From Calditrichia bacterium (lineage in GTDB: Bacteria; Calditrichota; Calditrichia; RBG-13-44-9; J075): a stretch of 64,000 bases of DNA. The notes beneath the pieces are model-generated. The model made no database searches. It was not told the origin of the DNA and was given only the letters and a program-made list of their open reading frames with translations. The stretch is from contig JACKAP010000013.1 in NCBI GenBank assembly GCA_020635015.1, positions 96,442 to 160,441 on the forward strand, written 5' to 3'. Below, in pieces: positions 42,674 through 50,551 of the stretch (within the stretch, counting starts at the first letter, position 1; the number at the start of each line of letters is the position of its first letter). The translations under genes were made by a program, and so were the position numbers.

Positions 42674-43918
42674 ATGACCAAAAAGATAACGAGAAGGAAG
42701 TTTATCCAGGTTGGCGCGGCGGCGACGGCCGGGCTCTCTTTGGGGCTGCATGCCCTGGGGCAGGATAAACCGGTTTCGAAAAACGATATGATCCGGATCG
42801 GGGTGATCGGCACCGGCGACCGCGGGGCCTGGGAGGTGGAGATATTGAAAGAGACCCCGGGCATCGAAGTGGCGGCCTGCTGTGATATCTATCCGCCGCA
42901 CCTCGCCAACGGCCTGCAGGCGGCCGGGAAAAAGGCGAAAGGGTATGAAGATTACCGCAAGCTGCTGGAGAACAAAGACCTCGATGCGGTGCTGATCTGC
43001 ACCCCCCAGCACCTGCACTACCAGATGGCCCTGGATGCCCTGGCGGCGGGTAAGCACATTATCTGCCAGAAGACCATGACCTTGAACACCGACGAAGCCC
43101 TGGCGCTTTCCCAAGCGGTGAAGCAGTCGAAAAGCGTCTTTCAGGTGGCCTACCAGTGGATGAGCAGCCCGTTATATTTTAAAGTACGGGAGATGGTCCG
43201 CAACGGCGACTGCGGACAGATCACCCATATCCGCTGCAATTACAACCGCAATACCGACTGGCGCACCCCGGTGCCGGATCCGAAGTTCGAGCGCCTGCTC
43301 AACTGGCGGATGTACCGCGAATATTCCGGGGGCCTGATGGCGGAACTGTGCTCGCACCAGATCAACATCGTCAACTGGGTGCTGGGGGCGGTGCCGCAGA
43401 AAGTAACCGGCTTCGGCGGGATCGACTACTGGCAGGACGGGCGGGAAACCTTTGATAATGTCACCACGGTCTTTGCCTATCCCGGGGGCGTGAAGGCAAC
43501 CTTCCAGGCCATCACCACCAATGCGTTCGAGAACGTGCTGATCGAGTTCATGGGCACCGAAGGCACCATCACCATCCGGAAAGAGGAGAGCCAGCAGGCT
43601 CATTTTTACGCCGAGCCGAAAAAGGTGCGCGAGGTCCTTTCCCCGGACGAGATGGAAAAAGTCACCGCCACCACCAGTGCCACCCGCGGGGTATGGGCGC
43701 GCGGGGAGGCGATCCCCATCACTGTGGAGGAGGAAAACCTCGACGACTTCTTCACCACCCGCTGGATGTTCCAGGATTTTGCGGAGTGCGTGCGCAGCGG
43801 CGGCACTCCCCGCTCCAATGTCGACAACGGGCGCGAGGTGGCGATTGCGGTGGATATGGCGCTGCGGGCGCTGCATAACGGCACGATTGAGGAATGGAAA
43901 CCTGCATATAAAGGGTAG
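42674..43918 (+). CDS. Tat-exported Gfo/Idh/MocA-family oxidoreductase
   Basis: 414 residues. The twin-arginine signal is TRRKFIQVGAAATAGLSLG (5-25). The Rossmann domain starts IRIGVIGTGDRGAWEVEIL (near 40), and VLICTPQHLHYQMALDALAAGKHII leads to CQKTMTL, where the family norm is (C)EKP; the Lys is kept. The C-terminal substrate domain has SGGLMAELCSHQINIVNWVLGAVP with the usual His. Members oxidise sugars with NAD(P) or, in GH109, hydrolyse alpha-GalNAc by NAD-dependent elimination. An exported protein that folds with its cofactor fits the Tat route. AAGGAG precedes ATG 42674. Confidence 0.85.
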   Translation: MTKKITRRKFIQVGAAATAGLSLGLHALGQDKPVSKNDMIRIGVIGTGDRGAWEVEILKETPGIEVAACCDIYPPHLANGLQAAGKKAKGYEDYRKLLENKDLDAVLICTPQHLHYQMALDALAAGKHIICQKTMTLNTDEALALSQAVKQSKSVFQVAYQWMSSPLYFKVREMVRNGDCGQITHIRCNYNRNTDWRTPVPDPKFERLLNWRMYREYSGGLMAELCSHQINIVNWVLGAVPQKVTGFGGIDYWQDGRETFDNVTTVFAYPGGVKATFQAITTNAFENVLIEFMGTEGTITIRKEESQQAHFYAEPKKVREVLSPDEMEKVTATTSATRGVWARGEAIPITVEEENLDDFFTTRWMFQDFAECVRSGGTPRSNVDNGREVAIAVDMALRALHNGTIEEWKPAYKG

Positions 43919-43927
43919 GTCTTTTTA

Positions 43928-44006
43928 GCCACAGAGCCACAGAGATCACAGAGTTAGTTGTCAGATATCAGTTATCAGTTCTCAGTGATCTCTGTGGCTC
44001 TGTGGC
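43928..44006. repeat. CACAGAG-family palindrome (GAGCCACAGAG variant)
   Basis: The arms GCCACAGAGCCACAGAGATC and GATCTCTGTGGCTCTGTGGC enclose TCAGTTA-like units. Confidence 0.85.
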
Positions 44007-44071
44007 TGAAGTTAATAAGGTGTCCAATTTTGCCAGACTTATATCGCTTACCAGAATCCGGGAGAAACTTC

Positions 44072-46408
44072 ATGAAACACCGCTTGCAGGTATTGCCGTT
44101 CCTTTTGGTCATGACTTTATCTGCCCTCGGAAACAGCGCGTTCGACAACCCCCGGGTGGGGATTGTGATCAGCAGAGCGGGGGTGGAGAACCAGTGGGAG
44201 GTGGTGCAGATGGCCGCTCACGGCTGGGGCGCCGCCGTCAATCTGGCCGGCATTCCTTATGATTGCCTGTTTGTCGAAGATGTGGCCGGGGGTAAAGACC
44301 TGTCGCGCTACCAGGCGCTGATCTTTGCCCAGTGCGCCGATGTGGCCGATGCCCGCTATCCAGGATTGGTGAGCGGGTTGAAATCCTATCTCGCACAGGG
44401 CGGCAGCGTGATCCTTGACGGGCGGCTGGCGGTCAACGACGAGCGCTCCCAGGAACGCGATCACTCCGCGCTCGACGGTCTGCTCGGCTTGCGCTACCCG
44501 GGATACTTCGGCGACAAGTATGATCGCATCCGGGTGAGCGACAACGATCATTACGCCACCCGCAGCTTTGCGCCGGGGCAGTTTATCACCCAGCACCTGG
44601 CGGAGGGGCTGAATATCGTCGCCTTTGCCGAGGGTGGGCAGGTGCTGTTGCAGCACGGCGATGAGCAGGAGACCCGTCCCTTTCTTTCGGTGAAGGAAAG
44701 CGGCCGCAGCCGCATCGCCCTGTTGAGCGACCTCAGCACCTGGTCCGGCGCGCCCTCCTTTTTCCGCAATGCCCAGCCGCAGGTCTTCTATGCCAATCAA
44801 CTGTTCAACGTGCTGATCGGCACCCTGCAATGGGCGGTCTACGGCGATCCCACCGGACCCTTTCCGGTGCCCCAGCTGAGCAACGCCAACCTCACCGCCA
44901 TCATTCGTCACGACGGCGACGCCAGCCGGAACCTCGAAGCCCAGGTGACAACGATGAACTACATCACTGATATCGCCCGGGAATCCGGGGTGGTGGCGGT
45001 CTATTCCTGGGTCTCCAGCTTCCCGGAGGCGGAACATTGGAAAACCCTCGCCCCCCTGGGGAAAATGCTGGAGGATTTTGGCGGTGAGATCAGCACCCAC
45101 AGCCGCTATCACCGCATTGACGAGGCAATGACCCCGGCACGTTGGGAGGATGAGCTGAGCGGCTCGGTGAAAGAGATCGAAGACAACATGAAAGCGCAGG
45201 GATATGATGTTGGCAGGGTGATCCATTTTATCAACCCCGGCAATACCATCCGCATGCGCGATTATGGGGAAGTCTCGCGGCGCTTTTCTTTTTATATGAC
45301 CCACGGCTTCGAGCAGGACATGCCCCTGGGCTGGGGGAACCTGACCTGGTTTGCGGAAAATAATCCCGACTTCGTGCTGCTGGAAAACATCCCCTCGCCG
45401 GATTACCAGTGGTTCTACGATCCGGAATGGAGCTATACCACCCAGCAGATCACCGCCTACGAGGAGGCGATCTTCGATCACCTTTATCAGAATATCGGCC
45501 GCGGTGCGATTTTCAATGAGATGTGGCACGACTATTCCATCACCACCCAGCCGCAGCGGCCCAAGGAGCGCATCGTCAACGAGCGCAACCTCGCCTTTTA
45601 CGATGCGATGCGGGCGAAATTCGCCACCCATGATATTTACTGTCCCACCCCGGATGATCTAGGGCATAAGCTGCGCGCCATGGCCCAGTGGAATTATGGG
45701 TGGACATCTTCGGGGAACAAGCTGGAGATGCGCCTGGATCTGAGTGCGGTGCATCTGGACGAAGTGGCGGATTTTACCGGGGGAATGGGCATCAAGATCG
45801 AAAACAGCGGTGATTATATTCAAAAGGTGACCATCAACGGCGTTCCGCATCGGGCGTTCCACGACCGGGTGGTGATCCTGCCCAACCTGGCGAAAGGGCC
45901 GAATATCATCAAAGTCGAGTTGGGCCCGCTGCCCCCGCAGATGTCGCATCTGCGTTTCGTCTCCAAGCGCATGCCGGCGATCCGCGAGACCGCCGGCGGG
46001 CTGGAGGTGGAATTGCTCACCAAAAGCAAGGCCAAATTTGCCTTCTATGCAGCGGAACCATGCGTACTGCTGAATGCCGACTGGCAGGAGTGGAACCGTC
46101 AGAACAACCGCATCCTCAACGGCTACGTCACCAGCGACCGCAGCGTGCTGCTGAAGCTGCTCACCAAAACCGATTTCCGGATTACCCGCGCCAACCTGCC
46201 GGTGAAATCGCTGCGCGAAAGTGAAAATAGCATCACCCTCACCCTGGCCCCGGGAAATGCCGGCAGCAGCGAACTGAGCTTCCAGTGCGCCCGCAAACCG
46301 GCAAAAGTGCGCTGGAACGGCAAGGAAATCGCCACCGCCTTCCAGCGCCAATCCCATACCGTTTCCCTGCCGGGAGGGGGAGGGGAGTTGGAAATTATGT
46401 TTGAGTAA
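44072..46408 (+). CDS. Exported GATase-like plus CE4-type polysaccharide deacetylase fusion
   Basis: 778 residues from ATG 44072; the frame upstream reads through a repeat. The signal peptide ends near ALGNSA. Residues 25-250 look like a class I GATase-type fold (WGAAVNLAGIPYDCLFVEDV, YQALIFAQCADV, SGLKSYLAQGGSVILDGRL). Then comes a NodB-like region: IIRHDGD (near 279) in place of TFDDG, and ISTHSRYH (near 342) giving the HSxxH metal motif. A C-terminal beta-sandwich follows, with no sorting tail. CE4 enzymes remove N- or O-acetyl groups from glycans with a bound metal. The pairing of Rossmann-like and deacetylase domains recalls PelA, though overall similarity was not tested. Confidence 0.72.
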   Translation: MKHRLQVLPFLLVMTLSALGNSAFDNPRVGIVISRAGVENQWEVVQMAAHGWGAAVNLAGIPYDCLFVEDVAGGKDLSRYQALIFAQCADVADARYPGLVSGLKSYLAQGGSVILDGRLAVNDERSQERDHSALDGLLGLRYPGYFGDKYDRIRVSDNDHYATRSFAPGQFITQHLAEGLNIVAFAEGGQVLLQHGDEQETRPFLSVKESGRSRIALLSDLSTWSGAPSFFRNAQPQVFYANQLFNVLIGTLQWAVYGDPTGPFPVPQLSNANLTAIIRHDGDASRNLEAQVTTMNYITDIARESGVVAVYSWVSSFPEAEHWKTLAPLGKMLEDFGGEISTHSRYHRIDEAMTPARWEDELSGSVKEIEDNMKAQGYDVGRVIHFINPGNTIRMRDYGEVSRRFSFYMTHGFEQDMPLGWGNLTWFAENNPDFVLLENIPSPDYQWFYDPEWSYTTQQITAYEEAIFDHLYQNIGRGAIFNEMWHDYSITTQPQRPKERIVNERNLAFYDAMRAKFATHDIYCPTPDDLGHKLRAMAQWNYGWTSSGNKLEMRLDLSAVHLDEVADFTGGMGIKIENSGDYIQKVTINGVPHRAFHDRVVILPNLAKGPNIIKVELGPLPPQMSHLRFVSKRMPAIRETAGGLEVELLTKSKAKFAFYAAEPCVLLNADWQEWNRQNNRILNGYVTSDRSVLLKLLTKTDFRITRANLPVKSLRESENSITLTLAPGNAGSSELSFQCARKPAKVRWNGKEIATAFQRQSHTVSLPGGGGELEIMFE

Positions 46409-46432
46409 AAACGGAGAAAAGTGCCCAGGTTT

Positions 46433-46759
46433 AATTGCACACAGATTTCACAGATTGGACAGATTTCCGCAGATAAAACATTAGACCTTATTACTGCTTA
46501 TGTTGTTGTTTTTACTGAATGCGTGTCATTTCGAAAGTTCCGATGGCGATCGGAAAGAAATCTATTTTTGCGCCCGATTTGAACCATCGACACCTTCAGT
46601 TTTTTGAAGCGACAGATTTCTCACCCTAAACTGCAGGGTTCGAAATGACACCCTATCTCTTTCTTTAAATTATTCAATGGTTTAGCTTATGATAAAGTCT
46701 ATGGTAAAGCAGTTTGAATCTGCGAAAATCTGTCCAATCTGTGTAATCTGCGTGCAATT
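46433..46759. repeat. Nested palindromes: TGTCATTTCGAA element inside a CAGATT element
   Basis: Outer arms: AATTGCACACAGATTTCACA onward (46433-46474) and its complement (46718-46759). Inner arms: GTGTCATTTCGAA (46523-46535) and TTCGAAATGACAC (46639-46651), with a further GATTTC pair inside. The whole 46409-46792 gap holds no gene. Confidence 0.9.
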
Positions 46760-46792
46760 TGTAACCTGCCAACATTCAGAAAGGAGACCGCT

Positions 46793-48952
46793 TTGAAAAA
46801 GACTGCATGCGTTTTGAGCCTGCTTGCGCTGGGGCTGCTGATGTGCACCTGCAACGGCCCGGCGGAAGCGCCGGGGTGGCAGCCGAAAGCCGACTGGGGG
46901 CACTGGATCCTCGGCCACCGCAATAACCCTGAATTCCTCCAGAAAAATCATATGACCGTCACCTTCGGCAGCGGGGCGCCGAACTTTGAATCGGTGACCC
47001 GGGCGCAGTTCGACAGCATGATGGCCGCGGCGAAAGCATTCAACGACAGCTATCATGAACAGGGCTACATCGTGCTGCGCTATCTTTCCACTTCGCTGAA
47101 CGGCGATTCCGAGACCCCCACTTCCGAGCCGCAGAAAGAGCAGATCCACCTGCTGAAATTTTACCGGGAGCAGTGGGAGAACTTTGCCGACTACCTCGGC
47201 CCCAAACCGGCGGCCGACCCCACTACCTGGATGATGGTGCGCCCGGACGACAGCTTTCCCTACTACCGCTACGCCCCCTACGGCCAGGAAACCGACGAGG
47301 GCTTCGAGGCCTGGGGTTGCCCCGATAATCCGGATTATGTACGCTACATGGAGGGTAAGATCCGCGCCCAGGCCGAGACCGGCATCGATGGCTCCTACGT
47401 TGATTGGACCCACATCGCCGGCGGCACTTGTTACTGCAAGTATACCCGGGAGAATTTTATTGCTTATTTGAAAGAAAAATTGCCGGCGGCGGCCGGGCAG
47501 GCCAAATACGGTATCAGCAACTATGATAACATCGTACTTCCGCAGCAGCGGGGCGATAACTTCTGGATGGAATGGGTGATCTACCGTGGCAGCGCAGTGG
47601 CGCGCTTTCACGACCGCCTGCGCACCGTGGCCCGGCAGTATAATCCCCATTTCATGATCTCCGGCAACGTCTTCGGCGGCTTCGGCTACGGCCCGATCGC
47701 CTACGATGCCGCCGGCAATATGGAGATGCTCGGCCGGGTGGACGACTTCATATATTCCGAGATGCAGGAATTTCTGGACAGCGCTCCGCGCAAGACTGAG
47801 GAGGGCGTGCGCATCACCAACAGCCCGGCCCTGAAGTTCCTGGCGGCGGCCTCGCACGGCAAGCCGACCATTGTCTACGCCACCGAGATCACCCCCCCGA
47901 TCTTCCCCGATCCGAGCGAAAAGTGCCTCAGCGCCATGGCCCAGATCAACATCGCCGAGGCCGAGGCCAATCACGCTATCTTCCGCGAGAAACGGGAAAC
48001 CCCGCCCGGGGCCACGGCGATGTATGAATTTCTGGCCGCCCATCGCGGGGACCTGGTTGGCGCAAAACCTTACAGCAATGTAGCGGTACTGGCTTCGCTC
48101 CGGCAGTACCTGGCCGATGAGCTAAGCTTCGCTTTCAGCGCCTCGCGGGTGCTGACCGACCGGGGCATTTCCCATGTGATGATCGTAGAAGACGATCTCC
48201 TGAGCGCCGATCTTGGCCGCTTCGACCTGATCTACCTGCCCTACCTGCCTCTGCTCAGCACGGAAAAGCAACTCGCTTTGCAACATTATGTTGAGAATGG
48301 CGGAAAACTGCTGATCCTGGGGCAATGTGGTTTCAAGAATGAGTTCAATTTGCCGAATGAGGCGGTCGCGCTGGCGCAGCTTTTTGGGAAAAATCAATAT
48401 CCCTCCGAGCCGCAGGAGGCAGCCGTGGGTAAAGGCATTGCGGCGTATATTCCGCAGGCCATCCCGGCCTCCCGCTTCCTGATCCCGCAGCAGGCGAAGG
48501 GGGAGGTGACCACCTTCGGCCCGGCCATGGCGGATGTGTTTGCCGATATTCCCGAGGGCTATACCCGCGACCGTATCGATCCGGCGTTACGCGAGCATCT
48601 GACCGAAGCGGCAGAGCGCATCCCGGAACTGCTCGACGGGCAGGTGATCCGGGTCAGCGGCTCACCCTACGTAGAGATGAGCACGATGCTGGGAGCCTCG
48701 CAGTCGCACCTGCTGGTGCATCTGGTGAATTACGACGTGACGATTGCCGGCGACATTACGCCGGCGGAAGCATGCGAGGTGGAACTGCTCTTGCCTGCCG
48801 GGAAGACCGCTCAAAGCATCACCTTCAGCGGCACCCTCGGGGAGATGCAACCGCTGGAATTTACATCAGAAGCTGCCGGCGGCCAGCAGAAGGTTGTCTT
48901 CAACGCAGGGCCGGTGAATGTTTACGGCCTGGCGGTCGTGCGTCTGAAATAA
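46793..48952 (+). CDS. Exported putative glycoside hydrolase: TIM barrel plus GATase-like domain (second copy of the architecture)
   Basis: 719 residues with a TTG start at 46793, supported by AAAGGAG eight bases upstream and an immediate signal sequence (KKTACVLSLLALGLLMCTC), probably a lipoprotein. The barrel contains GIDGSYVDWTHIAGGTCYCKYTRENF, with the Cys-x-Cys and YTRENF pattern common in hypothetical glycosyl hydrolases, and DDFIYSEMQEF with a candidate acid Glu. The GATase-like domain lies at about 420-560 (FDLIYLPYLPLLSTEKQLALQHYVENGGKLLILGQCG), followed by a C-terminal beta domain (SHLLVHLVNYDVTIAGDI). Sequence similarity to the 37733 product is in layout rather than close identity. 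The substrate is unknown. Confidence 0.7.
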   Translation: MKKTACVLSLLALGLLMCTCNGPAEAPGWQPKADWGHWILGHRNNPEFLQKNHMTVTFGSGAPNFESVTRAQFDSMMAAAKAFNDSYHEQGYIVLRYLSTSLNGDSETPTSEPQKEQIHLLKFYREQWENFADYLGPKPAADPTTWMMVRPDDSFPYYRYAPYGQETDEGFEAWGCPDNPDYVRYMEGKIRAQAETGIDGSYVDWTHIAGGTCYCKYTRENFIAYLKEKLPAAAGQAKYGISNYDNIVLPQQRGDNFWMEWVIYRGSAVARFHDRLRTVARQYNPHFMISGNVFGGFGYGPIAYDAAGNMEMLGRVDDFIYSEMQEFLDSAPRKTEEGVRITNSPALKFLAAASHGKPTIVYATEITPPIFPDPSEKCLSAMAQINIAEAEANHAIFREKRETPPGATAMYEFLAAHRGDLVGAKPYSNVAVLASLRQYLADELSFAFSASRVLTDRGISHVMIVEDDLLSADLGRFDLIYLPYLPLLSTEKQLALQHYVENGGKLLILGQCGFKNEFNLPNEAVALAQLFGKNQYPSEPQEAAVGKGIAAYIPQAIPASRFLIPQQAKGEVTTFGPAMADVFADIPEGYTRDRIDPALREHLTEAAERIPELLDGQVIRVSGSPYVEMSTMLGASQSHLLVHLVNYDVTIAGDITPAEACEVELLLPAGKTAQSITFSGTLGEMQPLEFTSEAAGGQQKVVFNAGPVNVYGLAVVRLK

Positions 48953-48957
48953 TTTTC

Positions 48958-49020
48958 GCCACGAATTTACCCGAATGAGCGCGAATAATGCATTCGAGTG
49001 AATTCGCGTAGATTCGTGGC
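48958..49020. repeat. GCCACGAAT-family palindrome
   Basis: The arms GCCACGAATTTACCCGAATG and ATTCGCGTAGATTCGTGGC meet around a TGCATTCGAG centre. It starts five bases after the upstream stop. Confidence 0.85.
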
Positions 49021-49045
49021 AAAAAAAATACGGAATACACTTTTT

Positions 49046-50407
49046 ATGAAAAAACTTTGTATGTATGGCCTGATCGCGGCAATATTGCTGTTCGGCGCGG
49101 CCTGCTCGGATGGTTCCACCGCGCCGCCGGAGGAGAAGCCGGCGGTGATTCTGGAGGAGATCGACGAGGTGCTGCCCAATCCCTTCAAGGGGTTCGTTCC
49201 CTGGGTGGGATCGGTGAATACAATTTATCAGACAAAGCTGCAGTACAAAACTTATGAGTGGCGCGATGTGGAACCGCAGGAAGGGATTTTCGACTGGAGC
49301 GCCTTCGAGCAGAACTGGGGCAATATTGCCCTGACCGGCAGGAGGGTCGGTTTCCGCATCTCCGCCGTCACCCCCGGCAGCGGGAATGCGTATGACATCC
49401 CGGACTGGCTGGCGGCGAAGGGCGTGGCGCTGCGCGGCTACAGCATCGATGGGCACCAGGGACTGGCCCCGGACTGGGACGATCCGCTGTTCCTGGAGGC
49501 GCACCGCAACCTGCTGCTGGCCCTGGGCGCGCGCTATGACGGCGATCCCCGCATCGCCTGGATCGATATCGGCTCCTACGGCTTCTGGGGAGAGTGGCAT
49601 GTGTATCTTAACGACACCCTGGCGGCCAGCCAGGCCAGCAAACAAATCATCCTGGAACATTATTTCGAGGCGTTTCCCAACACGCCGAAAGTGATCGCTT
49701 TCGACGACGATTTCGCCACTGCCTATGTCGCCGCCCATGGCGGAGGGATTCGCAACGACTGCCTGGGCACGGCGGCCTCGAACAACTGGTATCTGGAGAG
49801 CCTCAATCGCATCGATCCCGGGCTCAATGATCAAGTGTGGAAGAATGCCATCATCACCGGCGAATTCTGCGGGGGCAGTTCCGGAGCGGCGGCCGGCACC
49901 AGTGAGCGATTTGACCTCAATCTGGATTTCGTAAAGCAGACCCATTGGTCGTTTATCGGTCCCGCCGGAGGCGTGGTGACGCCGCAAGATGAACAGCACC
50001 GGGCTAACCTGGACCTGCTGCACAAGACCCTCGGCTACCGTTTCGTGATCCGCGCGGTGGATCACGCCGCCGCTGCGGCGCCGGGCGGTAGCCTGGCGAT
50101 GTCGCTTACCGTGGAAAACAAGGGGGTGGCGCCGTTTTATTTCGCCTGGCCGCTGGTGGCTTACCTGGTGGCTGCGGATGGAAGCACCGCGATGATGCAG
50201 GAACTGGCGGCGGATATCCGCACCTGGCTGCCCGGCGTTCATACCCTCAGCCTGATGCTGAACCTGCCGGCGGATCTGCCTGCCAGCGAATATGATGTCA
50301 AACTCGCCATCCACGACCCCCTCACCGGCGCGCCCGGCGTGATGTTCGCCAACACCGGCCGGGATGAGGCGGGGCGGTACCTGGTGAGCAAGTTAAGCTT
50401 AGAATGA
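49046..50407 (+). CDS. DUF4832-type lipoprotein (TIM-barrel glycosidase-like)
   Basis: 453 residues from ATG 49046. The lipobox LFGAACSDG lies near residue 20. The N-terminal part (LPNPFKGFVPWVGSV, YKTYEWRDVEPQEGIFDWSAFEQNW, GFRISAV, IPDWLAAKGVA, HRNLLLALGARYDGDPRIAWIDIGSYGFWGEWHV) is the DUF4874/DUF4832 barrel with glycosidase-like Glu in WGEWH. The C-terminal sandwich carries LGYRFVIRAVDHA and VENKGVAPFYFAWPL. The families are found in surface glycan loci but have no proven activity that I know of. The ribosome site is weak (CGGAA). Confidence 0.8.
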   Translation: MKKLCMYGLIAAILLFGAACSDGSTAPPEEKPAVILEEIDEVLPNPFKGFVPWVGSVNTIYQTKLQYKTYEWRDVEPQEGIFDWSAFEQNWGNIALTGRRVGFRISAVTPGSGNAYDIPDWLAAKGVALRGYSIDGHQGLAPDWDDPLFLEAHRNLLLALGARYDGDPRIAWIDIGSYGFWGEWHVYLNDTLAASQASKQIILEHYFEAFPNTPKVIAFDDDFATAYVAAHGGGIRNDCLGTAASNNWYLESLNRIDPGLNDQVWKNAIITGEFCGGSSGAAAGTSERFDLNLDFVKQTHWSFIGPAGGVVTPQDEQHRANLDLLHKTLGYRFVIRAVDHAAAAAPGGSLAMSLTVENKGVAPFYFAWPLVAYLVAADGSTAMMQELAADIRTWLPGVHTLSLMLNLPADLPASEYDVKLAIHDPLTGAPGVMFANTGRDEAGRYLVSKLSLE

Positions 50408-50421
50408 GCGGGATTCGTATT

Positions 50422-50521
50422 GCCACAGAGACACAGAGATCACAGAGTCAGTTATCAGTTGTCAGTTGTCAGTTGTCAGTTGTCAGTTATCAGTTCTCTG
50501 TGATCTCTGTGTCTCTGTGGC
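50422..50521. repeat. CACAGAG-family palindrome with six to seven TCAGTTR heptamers
   Basis: The arms GCCACAGAGACACAGAGATC and GATCTCTGTGTCTCTGTGGC are perfect complements over at least 20 bases. The loop is an array of TCAGTTA/TCAGTTG 7-bp units, the longest in the window. Confidence 0.9.
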
Positions 50522-50551
50522 AACTACTCAAACTAACGACCGGAGCAACAT

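Noticed and set aside
50442..50500. The TCAGTTG arrays looked at first like a CRISPR.
   Set aside because: Units are 7 bases long and touch one another; there are no spacers and no cas genes.
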